64,000 nt of DNA from JAFGVL01 sp963662245 (GTDB lineage Bacteria > Bacteroidota > Bacteroidia > Bacteroidales > Paludibacteraceae), in the NCBI GenBank assembly GCA_963662245.2, contig CAXXVQ010000009.1:620001-684000 (forward strand), in the 5' to 3' direction. Positions 41,950-50,913 of this stretch are shown here, one piece after another. Below the pieces are notes generated by a model. That model saw nothing but the letters and a program-made list of their open reading frames with translations, was not told where the DNA came from and did not search any database. Position numbers and translations under genes: made by a program. Numbering within the stretch: position 1 is the stretch's first letter; the number at the start of each line of letters is the position of its first letter.

Positions 41950-42678
41950 CTAGTCTTCTTTGTTTCTTGCAATCCGAAGGAATACTTCGTCCATATTTTT
42001 TGCTTTGAATTGAAGCTTAAGATTAGCCGGAGTGTCCAGAGCAACGATTTTTCCTTCAGACATGATGGATACTCGGTTGCAATATTCTGCCTCGTCCATA
42101 TAGTGTGTAGTAACAAAAACAGTGATTCCCTTTTCTGATGCTTCGTATATTAAATCCCAAAATTGACGACGAGTAACAGGGTCAACACCTCCTGTTGGTT
42201 CGTCTAAGAAAACAATATCCGGATTATGTAGAATTGCAATTGAGAAAGCTAGTTTTTGTTTCCAACCTAGTGGTAAGTCTCCAATCTTTCTATTTGCATA
42301 TTCTGTAAGCCCTAAGCGGTTAAGCATTTGATCTGCTCGTTCTTTTCTTTCTTTTGTAGGTATGCCGTAAATGCTTCCATAGAAACGGATATTCTCATTT
42401 ACAGTTAAGTCCTCATAAAGAGAGAATTTCTGGCTCATATATCCAATGTTTTTCTTAATATGCTCCGTTTCTTTGTAAATGTCATATCCGGCAACAGTCA
42501 TTTCGCCTGAGGTAGGAGTGGAAAGCCCGCAAAGGATGCGTATGGCTGTGGTTTTTCCTGCACCATTAGCTCCTAGGAACCCAAAAATTTCTCCTTGTTC
42601 TACTTCAAAATTCAGATTGTCATTTGCGACAAAATCCCCAAATTTTTTGACCAAATTTTTAACGATAATGGCTTTCAT
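41950..42678 (-). CDS. ABC transporter ATP-binding protein, second of the pair
   Basis: The product is 242 residues from the ATG at 42678 (MKAIIVKNLVKKFG). Walker A is GANGAGKTT and Walker B is VFLDEPTGGVD. The signature motif is LPLGW rather than LSGG, so one of the two ATP sites may be weak. It partners with the ATPase encoded upstream. A repeat-rich 269-bp gap precedes it. Confidence 0.92.
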   Translation of the reverse strand: MKAIIVKNLVKKFGDFVANDNLNFEVEQGEIFGFLGANGAGKTTAIRILCGLSTPTSGEMTVAGYDIYKETEHIKKNIGYMSQKFSLYEDLTVNENIRFYGSIYGIPTKERKERADQMLNRLGLTEYANRKIGDLPLGWKQKLAFSIAILHNPDIVFLDEPTGGVDPVTRRQFWDLIYEASEKGITVFVTTHYMDEAEYCNRVSIMSEGKIVALDTPANLKLQFKAKNMDEVFLRIARNKED

Positions 42679-42947
42679 GCATCTATATCTTTTTATTCTT
42701 AAATGTCCTCTAGCCGGACAGGCTCGTACTTTTTTGCTACAGCTCAAAAAAGTAAGCAAAAAACGCCGCCGCTGCATCTAGAAATCTAAAAACTGATTTC
42801 GTTTCGCTAAAATCATCCAAACTCCTTTCCCGATGAATCGGGATCGTCAAACAGGGATGATTTTTTAACGCTACTCTGCATCAATTTTCTTAACGCTTTC
42901 TAGCTCAGGCAGATTTGTTGTTTGTGACCTAGTCTCCTTTAGGGGTG
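42679..42947. repeat. Gap between the two ABC ATPase genes, with a hairpin-rich repeat
   Basis: The gap holds ACTTTTTTGC...CAAAAAAGT (about 42729-42755), the palindrome CCCGATGAATCGGG (42827-42840) and a half copy of the CCTTTAGGGG repeat near 42929. It has no open frame. The layout looks like a degenerate intergenic repeat inserted into the operon, not a promoter. Confidence 0.55.
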
Positions 42948-43859
42948 TTATTCTTTATTTAATGCATAGTGCATAAATATATCTTCAATAGTTGCCGTAA
43001 TGGCTTCTACTGAGATTTCTTTTTCTCCTTCTTTTTCAAGAAAATCTTTGATGTCTTTTATTTGGATTTTCCCTTTTGGAGTAACTAAATGCAGATTCTG
43101 TCCAAAGCTATTTACCGAAATAGCATTCGGCATTTTTTTTATTATTTTGGAAGTGTTATACAAACTAGAAGCAGTTTTTATACTCCAAATATCTTCCGAA
43201 AATTTTTCCATCATATTATGAGGATTATCTACATTGAAAATTTCTCCGTGTTGTATCAATGCAATGCGATCGCAAAGTGTAGCTTCGTCCATGTATGGTG
43301 TAGATACCATGATGGTAATACCTTGCTTTTTCAGGCGTTTAAGCATTTCCCAAAATTCTTTTCGCGATACTGCGTCAACACCTGTTGTTGGTTCATCAAG
43401 AATAAGAATTTCCGGTTTATGTATCATGGCGCATGAAAGTGCCAGTTTTTGTTTCATTCCCCCGGATAGTTTCCCTGCACGACGATCTTTAAAAGGTTCT
43501 ATTTGGCTGTAGATATCTTTTACTAATTCATAGTTTTCTTCGATAGTAGTGCCAAAAACAGTAGCAAAAAACTCCATGTTTTCCTGCACTGTTAAGTCCT
43601 GATATAATGAAAACCTTCCCGGCATATAACCTGTGTGTAGGCGTACTTGTTTGTACTCATTCACTACATCGTAGTTGTTCATTGATGCTGTTCCTCCATC
43701 TGGTAAAAGCAATGACATAAGGATGCGCATCAAGGTTGTTTTTCCGGACCCATCCGGACCTATTAGCCCAAATAGTTCCCCTTTTTGCACACTTAACGAA
43801 ATGCCTTTAAGAGCTTGTGTTTCACCGTAAGATTTTGTTATGTTGTTGATTTCAATCAT
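42948..43859 (-). CDS. ABC transporter ATP-binding protein, first of the pair
   Basis: The product is 303 residues from the ATG at 43859 (MIEINNITKSYG). A longer frame upstream runs through a palindromic repeat. Walker A is GPDGSGKTT, the signature is LSGGMKQ and Walker B is LILDEPTTGVD, all intact. A C-terminal extension (about 235-303) resembles that of YbhF-type exporters. Together with the next ATPase it matches the two halves of YbhF as separate genes. Confidence 0.92.
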   Translation of the reverse strand: MIEINNITKSYGETQALKGISLSVQKGELFGLIGPDGSGKTTLMRILMSLLLPDGGTASMNNYDVVNEYKQVRLHTGYMPGRFSLYQDLTVQENMEFFATVFGTTIEENYELVKDIYSQIEPFKDRRAGKLSGGMKQKLALSCAMIHKPEILILDEPTTGVDAVSRKEFWEMLKRLKKQGITIMVSTPYMDEATLCDRIALIQHGEIFNVDNPHNMMEKFSEDIWSIKTASSLYNTSKIIKKMPNAISVNSFGQNLHLVTPKGKIQIKDIKDFLEKEGEKEISVEAITATIEDIFMHYALNKE

Positions 43860-43871
43860 ATAAATCGTGTT

Positions 43872-43954
43872 TACCCCCAAACCCCCTAAAGGGGGCTCTG
43901 TGGAGAGTAATGGAAATTTGTCGACTTTGAAATGTCCCATTTAGGGGATTTAGT
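43872..43954. repeat. Palindromic repeat interrupted at its right end by a MITE
   Basis: ACCCCCAAACCCCCTAAAGG with GGGCTCTG on the left and CCCATTTAGGGGATTTAGT on the right are the halves of the CCCCT/AGGGG family. The right half is cut by the element that begins at 43955, and GGATTTAGT is repeated beyond it. Confidence 0.75.
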
Positions 43955-44208
43955 CAGTCATGGTCGGAAGATTTTAATGGAAATAATAAAGTCAAAGCAA
44001 GCTTTTTTAATAGCACGGTGCGCTGCACCTTTTCTCTTGTTCTAAATACGACTTCTACTAATAGAACGCTGCTATGCAGCTAAAGGTGCAGCGCACCATG
44101 CTATTGGTAGAAACGGGTTTATGTATAGATATTTCTTTTAGGTACAGCGTACCGTGCTATTAAATTACTTATAATTTATTGGCAAATATTTTCTTCCGAC
44201 CACGACTG
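43955..44208. mobile_element. MITE with CAGTC-TGGTCGGAAGA ends, copy 1 (254 bp, 9-bp target duplication)
   Basis: The left end CAGTCATGGTCGGAAGA and the right end TCTTCCGACCACGACTG are inverted repeats with one mismatch. GGATTTAGT flanks both sides (43946-43954 and 44209-44217), a 9-bp target duplication. Inside, GCACGGTGCGCTGCACC is mirrored by GGTGCAGCGCACCATGC. There is no coding frame. Copy 2 lies at 47298-47493. Confidence 0.85.
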
Positions 44209-44239
44209 GGATTTAGTGGCGATTTTTAATTATTAATTT

Positions 44240-45118
44240 TTAATTAAAAATTATTTCTCCCGGCATGCCTATTTTCAAGCTGCCATCATTTTTTACACGC
44301 ACTTTTACAGCATAAACCAGTTTTACGCGTTCTTCTTTAGTTTGAATGGTTTTAGGTGTAAATTCAGCTTGGGCCGAAATCCAGGATATTTTTCCTTTCA
44401 TTTCTTTTGATTCAGATTCGCTGTCAATTTTCACCGTTACTTCATTGCCAATTTTTACAGATGGGAGTTGAGTTTCGCTAATATATACCCTAAGAGTCAA
44501 TGTTTCTAAATCGGCTATTTTAAAGAGTGCTTTGCCTGGAACAGCCAATTCGCCTTTTTCAATGTATTTTTCTAAAATAGTTCCGTTTATTGGAGCTTTG
44601 ATATACGAGCTGTTTAAACGATCTTTCAGCACATTGATTTGTGCACTCATAGCATCAGCTTGTTTGTCAATTGATGATAATTGGCTGCGACTAGCTGTTT
44701 TTTGTTTTTCTGCTAAAGCTATTTGTCCATTTATATCATCCAATTGTTTTTGAGTAGCGGCACCGTCTTTTATCATTTTTGAGATACGCGCTAAATCTTT
44801 ATTGATGTTCGCTATCTGTTGATTGCTGATTTCGATTTGTGCTGAAACTGTTGTTTTTTGTGCTTCTATAGATGCTTTTTGTGCTTCTAATTGGTTTATT
44901 TGCAGACTTAGGTTTGCTGTATCTGTGATTGCCAGAAGAATGCCTTCTTTTACCACATCGCCATCCGTTGCACTTACCTCGATTATTTTACCGTTATTCT
45001 CGGCTGAGATGATTGTCTCGTCCGACTCAAAATTTCCATAAGCATCAGCTTGTCCGTTTTTGCCATTGCAACTTACCAATAGAGCGATGGTTCCTAGTGC
45101 GAAAATGATTTTTTTCAT
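44240..45118 (-). CDS. HlyD-family periplasmic adaptor lipoprotein
   Basis: The product is 292 residues from the ATG at 45118 (MKKIIFALGT). It has a lipobox ending LVSC near residue 17. The membrane-fusion plan follows: a beta/lipoyl start (GKIIEVSATDGDVVKEG), a long alpha-hairpin rich in Gln and Ala (about 65-165), and a return lipoyl half (YIKAPINGTILEKYIEKGE). It bridges the ABC pump and TolC. Confidence 0.92.
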   Translation of the reverse strand: MKKIIFALGTIALLVSCNGKNGQADAYGNFESDETIISAENNGKIIEVSATDGDVVKEGILLAITDTANLSLQINQLEAQKASIEAQKTTVSAQIEISNQQIANINKDLARISKMIKDGAATQKQLDDINGQIALAEKQKTASRSQLSSIDKQADAMSAQINVLKDRLNSSYIKAPINGTILEKYIEKGELAVPGKALFKIADLETLTLRVYISETQLPSVKIGNEVTVKIDSESESKEMKGKISWISAQAEFTPKTIQTKEERVKLVYAVKVRVKNDGSLKIGMPGEIIFN

Positions 45119-45131
45119 ATGTCTTTTTATT

Positions 45132-45160
45132 ACCCCCAACCCCCTAAAGGGGGCTAAGAT
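45132..45160. repeat. Palindromic repeat between hlyD and tolC genes
   Basis: ACCCCCAACCCCCTAAAGGG plus GGCTAAG is another copy of the CCCCT/AGGGG family. Confidence 0.75.
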
Positions 45161-45197
45161 GATGTGTATTCTTTAATTTTTAATTATTCACTATTAA

Positions 45198-46454
45198 TTA
45201 CTTGCCTAGTATTGTTTGATAATTTACTTTGCTTTGAATTAACTTTAATTGGTGAATGTTTTTTGCTGCCTTTGCTTGCAGGGCTGAGTTTAGGTCACGA
45301 ATGTAATCTGCCGAAGTAATTACTCCATTATCAAGTCCAGAGGCTGAGCGTTTGGCTATGTTCTCTTTGATTAATACTAGCTCTCTGTCAATTGTTAATA
45401 AGTTTTCCAATTTTCGCTCGTTGTCTTTTTCTTGCTTTAAAGCTATATTTATATTGCGTTCAAAGTTTTCGCGAGCAATGTTGATACTTCTTTTTTGAGT
45501 TTGAAGAACGGCTTTGTCTCGTTTGGTTTTGTTTCCATCCCATAGATTCCACGAAAGCCCAACTCCACCAATATACCAATCTGCAAAGTCATTGTTAAGC
45601 ATGTTTAATCCCGGGCGGCCATAACCGGCTTGTCCGAATGCGTAAAGCATTGGGAGATTTGTTCTCCCAAGCGTTTTGCGTTGTTGTTCCAGTTTTATAA
45701 TTTGAGCATCAAAGAGTTTTTCTTCAGGGCGGAAAAGACTGTCACTTTCAGAGATATTTTCAACTAAAGGTTTCTCAAGTACTGTATTTTCATTTAGTTC
45801 TGTACCAATTAAAATTCCAAGCAGTGAAAGAGCAGTTTGTTTGCTCATTAGTAACTCCATTTGCTGCTGGTCGGTAGTTAATGATTCTGCTTTAAGGTTA
45901 TCAAACTCATTTGGAAGGCTCATCCCATTTTTTACGGCTGATTCTACAATCTTCATTCTCTCATTTAAGCTTTGTCGCTTTAGATTAAGGATAAAGTTGT
46001 TTTCTTGTAAAGCCATAATGTTGAAAAATAGAGAATTAACTGTTTCTTTGATTTTGTATAAATCAACTTCGTTTTGTTGTTGATTTATCTCGTAATCGGC
46101 TTTTTCAACATCTTTACGACCGCTTGTAACTCCAAAATCATAGATCTTTTGTTTAATATCTAAATAGACCTTGTATTGATCTTTTGATTGTTCATTCTCA
46201 ATACCAAGCATAGGTATGCTTATCGAAGTCACATCGGATTGATAGCTAGCTTTTGCATTCAAATCTATTTGTGGTAAGTTGGATGAACCTACACTTTTTA
46301 CACGAAGGCTATACAGCTCATTTATTACTCCTGCTTGTTTTAGCAGGGGGTGATTTTCTCTTGCTTTTTGTTGGCATTCACTCAATGTCAAGGTTTGTCC
46401 AAAGCTGCCTATCGAAATGAGTAATACTCCAATTACTGTGAATAATTTTCTCAT
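45198..46454 (-). CDS. TolC-family outer-membrane efflux protein
   Basis: The product is 418 residues from the ATG at 46454 (MRKLFTVIGVLLISIGSFGQ, a good signal peptide). An upstream ATG at 46556 would add 34 residues with a second signal-like stretch (MKKILVITGMLLIAFSS), so the true start is uncertain. The mature part has the TolC tandem: TLSECQQKARENHPLL near the N-terminus, long helices, and the WNLWDGNKTKRDKAV segment. It forms the outer-membrane exit duct of the pump. Confidence 0.88.
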   Translation of the reverse strand: MRKLFTVIGVLLISIGSFGQTLTLSECQQKARENHPLLKQAGVINELYSLRVKSVGSSNLPQIDLNAKASYQSDVTSISIPMLGIENEQSKDQYKVYLDIKQKIYDFGVTSGRKDVEKADYEINQQQNEVDLYKIKETVNSLFFNIMALQENNFILNLKRQSLNERMKIVESAVKNGMSLPNEFDNLKAESLTTDQQQMELLMSKQTALSLLGILIGTELNENTVLEKPLVENISESDSLFRPEEKLFDAQIIKLEQQRKTLGRTNLPMLYAFGQAGYGRPGLNMLNNDFADWYIGGVGLSWNLWDGNKTKRDKAVLQTQKRSINIARENFERNINIALKQEKDNERKLENLLTIDRELVLIKENIAKRSASGLDNGVITSADYIRDLNSALQAKAAKNIHQLKLIQSKVNYQTILGK

Positions 46455-46570
46455 ATTATTTTTTGATTTTTTCTGAGTCTCACTTAGCAACACTAGATGG
46501 CTAATGCTTGAAAAAGCAATTAACAACATTCCGGTTATTACTAAGATCTTTTTCATATTTTCTATAGTTG

Positions 46571-47167
46571 TTATTCTTCAATAAATTTCATTAGTAAGGC
46601 ACTTACAAAAGCTTTTCGTTCATGTAGAAATCTGTTGTATGCATTTTTGTCATCATTAAAATAGATTTTTTCCATAAGAGGGCGTGCTGCAAATGGGAAT
46701 ATGCATAGACCTAAAATACTTACTATGAAATGACGGATGTCAAATTCGGTATTTTTAATCTGATCTTTAAATAATGAAACTAACATCCCAGGGTCAAAAC
46801 CTGCATTGTTCATAATGTTTTGCATGATAGCTGGGTCACGGTTTATCTCATTGATGATAAACTGAGGTACGAAAGGGTTGGCAGCAATTGTGTTAATATA
46901 TGTGTCTGTGAAAAGCATTATTTTTTCTTTAATTGGTGCATCAGACATTAATACTAAACCAACTTTGCCAAAGAAGGTTTTGAAGATTTCAGTGAAAACT
47001 GCTTCAAATAGTTTGTCTTTACTGCGAAAGTAGTAGTGTAATAATGCTTTATTTATCCCGGCTTCATCTGCAATTTCTTGCATTCGAGCTCCATCCATTC
47101 CCTTTTGAATGAATACTTTGTGAGCTGCAAGTAGGATTTTTTCCTCTGTATTTATATCCTTTTTCAT
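46571..47167 (-). CDS. TetR-family regulator of the efflux operon
   Basis: The 198-residue product has the TetR helix-turn-helix near residues 25-50 (MQEIADEAGINKALLHYYFR) and a helical ligand domain. It is the first gene of the minus-strand operon and lies 14 nt before the upstream ATG of tolC. Palindromes of TTAACC-N4-GGTTAA type directly upstream suggest it represses its own operon. The inducer is unknown. Confidence 0.9.
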   Translation of the reverse strand: MKKDINTEEKILLAAHKVFIQKGMDGARMQEIADEAGINKALLHYYFRSKDKLFEAVFTEIFKTFFGKVGLVLMSDAPIKEKIMLFTDTYINTIAANPFVPQFIINEINRDPAIMQNIMNNAGFDPGMLVSLFKDQIKNTEFDIRHFIVSILGLCIFPFAARPLMEKIYFNDDKNAYNRFLHERKAFVSALLMKFIEE

Positions 47168-47170
47168 TTT

Positions 47171-47257
47171 TAACTAAATGGTTAAACCGTTTGGCAAAGT
47201 AAAAGGATGTTTTTGATTTAACCAAATGGTTAATTGATTTTTTAACCGGATGGTTAA
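47171..47257. promoter_or_regulatory. Cluster of TetR-type operator palindromes
   Basis: Two clear palindromes are TTAACCAAATGGTTAA (47218-47233) and TTAACCGGATGGTTAA (47242-47257), centred 24 bp apart. A third, TAACTAAATGGTTA (47171-47184), sits next to the start codon and overlaps GGTTAAACCGTTTGG. They lie just upstream of tetR and are the likely autoregulatory sites. Confidence 0.8.
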
Positions 47258-47297
47258 ATTAAGTGTGAGATGATTCTTGAAAAAGAAATTTTTAGTC

Positions 47298-47493
47298 CAG
47301 TCGTGGTCGGAAGATTTTAATGGGAAAATAAAGTTAAAGGAAGCTTTTTAATAGCACGGTGCGCTGTACCTTGTCTCTTGTTCCAAATATGACTTCTACC
47401 AATAGAACGCTGCTATGCAGCTAAAGTCACAGCGTACTGCGCTATTAAATTACTTATAATTTATAGGCAAATATTTTCTTTGAACCATGACTG
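47298..47493. mobile_element. MITE with CAGTC-TGGTCGGAAGA ends, copy 2 (196 bp)
   Basis: The left end CAGTCGTGGTCGGAAGA and the right end (TCTTTGAACCATGACTG) are inverted, the right one decayed. The interior matches copy 1 at 43955: AATAGCACGGTGCGCTG, TAGAACGCTGCTATGCAGCT and AAATTACTTATAATTTAT. Flanks share TTTTTAGT, an imperfect target duplication. It lies upstream of the tetR operators. Confidence 0.8.
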
Positions 47494-47577
47494 AGTTTTT
47501 AGTATTGATTTATTGGAATGGAGATGAAACTATTTATGAGAGAAGAAATTAATATAGCATCTAGATATTACTATCTG

Positions 47578-48108
47578 CTATTTATAATTTACGACTCGTC
47601 CCCCACAAAGCCATGCTTTTATGAAGAAGTTCTCATCCAGACTACTAACCATAACTCCTTTGGATGAGGAGGTGTGCAGAAATTTATTGTCTTTTAGATA
47701 TATGCCGACATGATTTACTTTGTTGCCTTTAAGGCGGGTATTGAAAAAGACCAGATCGCCTTCTTGCAGTTTTGTTTTATCTATGCGTTTGCAATTTGTT
47801 TGGCATTGGGATCTAGAGGTGCGTTCCAAAGTTTTGTTGTAAACTGTTTTGTAAATGTTTAGAACTAAACCGGAGCAATCTACACCATTTTTATCCATAC
47901 CTCCCTCACGATGGGGAACCCCTAACCACGAAGCTGCTTCTTTATAGAGTTTAAGATTATCTTTTTTATTTTCTTCTAACCCTAATTTCTTATAAATATG
48001 TTTGTTATTTCTATTTTCAAGTTTGCGTGTAGAGCTACAATTGTAAAAAGCAGTAATTGCAGTAAGTAAAAACAAAAGGCGAAGGATAGAGTTGAGTTTT
48101 CGAATCAT
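47578..48108 (-). CDS. NlpC/P60-family cell-wall hydrolase lipoprotein
   Basis: The product is 176 residues from the ATG at 48108 (MIRKLNSILRLLFLLTAITA), with a lipobox ending FYNCSS. The catalytic Cys is in GVDCSGLVLNIY and the His in KVNHVGIYLKDNKFLH, the NlpC/P60 peptidase layout. Such enzymes cut D-Glu-DAP type bonds in peptidoglycan stems. It stands alone on the minus strand. Confidence 0.92.
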   Translation of the reverse strand: MIRKLNSILRLLFLLTAITAFYNCSSTRKLENRNNKHIYKKLGLEENKKDNLKLYKEAASWLGVPHREGGMDKNGVDCSGLVLNIYKTVYNKTLERTSRSQCQTNCKRIDKTKLQEGDLVFFNTRLKGNKVNHVGIYLKDNKFLHTSSSKGVMVSSLDENFFIKAWLCGGRVVNYK

Positions 48109-48303
48109 ATTACGGTTTTGCTTGTGGCGATTTCTAACCGTAAATATATCCAACAAATTTCTAACAGCTTTACTTAGCCCTCAAAAAATGAGTTATGAGT
48201 AATTACTTGGTTTCTTAAATATTGAGAAAGACTATTCAATGATTTTTGTGGCAGAGATTTTGTAATCGATGATTGCTTTTGAAAAACTTTAAACTATAAA
48301 CAC

Positions 48304-50604
48304 ATGAAAAACAGAAGAGTCTTTCTCTCATTTCTTTTTATCATATCTACAGTTATAGCTTATAGTGCTACCATAAAAGGTAAAGCGCATGATAAAGAAA
48401 ATGTAGCGGTTTCTTATGTTACAGTTGCTTGTTATAGTTTGCCTGATTCTGCAATTGTTGCATCTAGTATAGCTGATTCAACAGGAAATTTTGTTTTGAA
48501 TGATTTAGATAAAGGGACATATTGTGTAAAGTGCAGTATGTTGGGTTATGCAACTGCTCAGAAAGAACCCGTACAGGTTGCCGATGCCAATGCCGCAGTT
48601 AATATTGGCAACATTCAAATGGAGATGGATGCAAAGGAAATGAAAGAGCTTCTGGTCGTGGCTGAATCTGGTTCTGTGGGTGCTGGTGATAAGTCGGTAT
48701 ACAAGATTACGGATAAGCTGATTTCGATAGCTCCAAGTGGAATAGAAGTGCTTAAATATATTCCCTCTGTTCAAACTAATTTGAACGAGGATATTATGAT
48801 AGATGGTAGTAGCGAAATTCAGTATCTTATTGATGGGCGAAAAGTGACTGATGAGGAAGTGAAAAGTTTGGACTCAAGAAAAATTGACAAAGTGGAATTA
48901 GTACATAATCCATCTTCAAAATATGATGCAGATGTTACTGCTGTTATCAATATTATTTTGAAATCAGGGATTGAATTTGGTTTTTCAGGAAAAGTGGATA
49001 CACAGACTCATTATACAGATAAAGTGTTGAGTAACTCAAACTTGCAATTGGAATATGGCGGTAAAAATTGGCGAGTATTTGTTGAAGGTCGGAATCATTA
49101 TTTAAGCATGAATTATAATGAAACAGATAATAGTTACAAGGATAGTGGTGATGCGTCTTTAAAAACATCTGATGGAGGAATAAAGTCCATGTATAATAGT
49201 GTAAAATCTGGTATTGATTGGAAAATCAATAAGCAAAATACTCTTTTTTATCAGGTTCAGTATAAGCCTAAATACGGAGATGAGGCAGACGGTGATGTTT
49301 TTACCGAATATCGGTCATTGTTAGGTGAATCTTCATTTGAAAATTATGAAATTGAAAGTGAAGACTACAGTTCTCTAATAAAGAATTACATCTATTACAA
49401 ACATCGTTTTGTTACTCCTGAACATGATATTGCAATTACTGCCGACCATAGTTATCGTTTGCAAAATATCAATAGTGATTATATCTATCAGAATTTGCTG
49501 CGTAGTTATGCAACCGAGAATAAGAAGAATAATGTTTCAGTTTCAGTAGATTACTCGTTGCCTTTATCGTCTTCCGCTTCATTAAAGTTGGGAGGAAACT
49601 TTAACTATCAGTGGTTTGACAATACTTTTAATGTGGATGGGGCTTTTGATTATGAGGAATCTAAAACTTCAGTGTATGGAAGCTTTGATAAAAATTGGAG
49701 TAAGCTTAGCTTTCAAGCAGGACTAAGATATGAGCAAGCTGAAGTTAAAATTACTGCTGCTACTCCTCAATCCTATTATTCTCTTTTGCCACAAACATCC
49801 CTGCAATATAGTATAGCTGATAAGCAAAAATTAAAACTTAGTTATCGTCGATCAATAAGACGACCGATGGTGGATCGGATGAATCCTTTTGTTGAAGAGA
49901 AAGATTCCTTGCATGTTTCTGTGGGTAACCCTGCTTTGCAACCGGCTTATGAAGATAAGGTAGAACTTTCACACATGTGGTTATTCAGAACATCAGTATA
50001 TTATCGTGCGTTCTCAGATATGATTACAGAAGTTACTGAATTAAGACCAGATGGAGTTTATCAATCATATACAGCTAATGCAGCTAGTGGTTGTGAATAT
50101 GGTGCAAGTCTTGGGACATCTTTGCCTTTGCAGAAATGGCTTAATTTGAATGTGTATGGAAGCTTGTTCCAACAGGAAATGTATGCAGCACCAGCTTATA
50201 GTGTAGAATCACATTCAAATATGGGTTATCGTGCAAATTTGTCGGCAGTGTTTTCTTTGCCAAATTCGTTTACTATCTCGGGTATGGGAATGTTGAATTC
50301 ACCAACTTTATACGGACAAACAACTTCTCGTCGAAATGCATTTTACGGCTTGTCTGTTGATAAGAAATTTGGTAAGTCATTGTCATTAGGTCTTTTCTGG
50401 ATTAATCCTTTTGCAACAGATTTTTATTTCAACGATCAAACTATTTATGGCAATTCGTTCAAAAGAGAAGTCAAGACCACTGCGGATGTAAGTTGGCTAG
50501 TTAATGCAAAACTCACTTACACATTTAATAAAGGGAATAAGCTGGAAAAAAGTAACAAGCCTAAAGATGCAGATTCAGACGAAGGAGCTAATGGGATATT
50601 TTAG
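48304..50604 (+). CDS. TonB-dependent-receptor-like outer-membrane beta-barrel protein
   Basis: The 766-residue product begins with a signal peptide (about 1-22). A carboxypeptidase-regulatory-like domain follows (about 24-110), with IKGKAHDKENVAVSYVTVAC. A plug-like region (about 130-220) has MIDGSSEIQYLIDGRKVTDE. The rest is a long beta-barrel with alternating aromatic strands. It matches the outer-membrane beta-barrel family often annotated next to TonB receptors. The substrate is unknown. Confidence 0.88.
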   Translation: MKNRRVFLSFLFIISTVIAYSATIKGKAHDKENVAVSYVTVACYSLPDSAIVASSIADSTGNFVLNDLDKGTYCVKCSMLGYATAQKEPVQVADANAAVNIGNIQMEMDAKEMKELLVVAESGSVGAGDKSVYKITDKLISIAPSGIEVLKYIPSVQTNLNEDIMIDGSSEIQYLIDGRKVTDEEVKSLDSRKIDKVELVHNPSSKYDADVTAVINIILKSGIEFGFSGKVDTQTHYTDKVLSNSNLQLEYGGKNWRVFVEGRNHYLSMNYNETDNSYKDSGDASLKTSDGGIKSMYNSVKSGIDWKINKQNTLFYQVQYKPKYGDEADGDVFTEYRSLLGESSFENYEIESEDYSSLIKNYIYYKHRFVTPEHDIAITADHSYRLQNINSDYIYQNLLRSYATENKKNNVSVSVDYSLPLSSSASLKLGGNFNYQWFDNTFNVDGAFDYEESKTSVYGSFDKNWSKLSFQAGLRYEQAEVKITAATPQSYYSLLPQTSLQYSIADKQKLKLSYRRSIRRPMVDRMNPFVEEKDSLHVSVGNPALQPAYEDKVELSHMWLFRTSVYYRAFSDMITEVTELRPDGVYQSYTANAASGCEYGASLGTSLPLQKWLNLNVYGSLFQQEMYAAPAYSVESHSNMGYRANLSAVFSLPNSFTISGMGMLNSPTLYGQTTSRRNAFYGLSVDKKFGKSLSLGLFWINPFATDFYFNDQTIYGNSFKREVKTTADVSWLVNAKLTYTFNKGNKLEKSNKPKDADSDEGANGIF

Positions 50605-50625
50605 GCGAAATGAAAAATAAGATAT

Positions 50626-50860
50626 TTAGCAAGAAGAAAGTGTCAACGGAATCAATGATTTTTTGATAGATTTTGTGTGTCCATTAAACCAAAGAGCTAG
50701 TGGCAGGGGGTAGTTGCCATAGGATTTTGCGCCGGATTTGGTAACGAAGGTACTGCCCGAGTGGCAAAAGCAGTCGGCGATAAAGCCGTGGTAGGTGCCG
50801 TGCGCTTCGACCTTCACCCTGCATTCAATCATGTGAGTGGCGATAAGATGTTTTAAGTAC
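50626..50860. other. GC-rich stretch with open frames on both strands, unassigned
   Basis: The block near 50690-50860 is clearly richer in G and C than its neighbours. The plus strand has an open frame ending TAA at about 50855 without a good ATG; its end reads GFGNEGTARVAKAVGDKAVV. The minus strand has a 68-codon ATG frame (50832-50626) with HGTYHGFIADCFCHSGSTF. Neither is recognised. It may be a remnant of a gene from elsewhere or a structured repeat. Confidence 0.4.
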
Positions 50861-50878
50861 CTTTTGCAATGTAAGTTG

Positions 50879-50907
50879 ACAAGGGAGTTCGTTTTGGACT
50901 CCCTTGT
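50879..50907. terminator. Hairpin terminator of the hipT operon
   Basis: ACAAGGGAGT and ACTCCCTTGT form a perfect 10-bp stem, flanked by T-rich sequence on its right and lying 7 nt from the end of the minus-strand kinase gene. Confidence 0.75.
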
Positions 50908-50913
50908 TTAGTT

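Noticed and set aside
42679..42777. Upstream extension of the second ABC ATPase
   Set aside because: It translates a repeat, and the family start MKAIIVKNLVKKFG follows at 42678.
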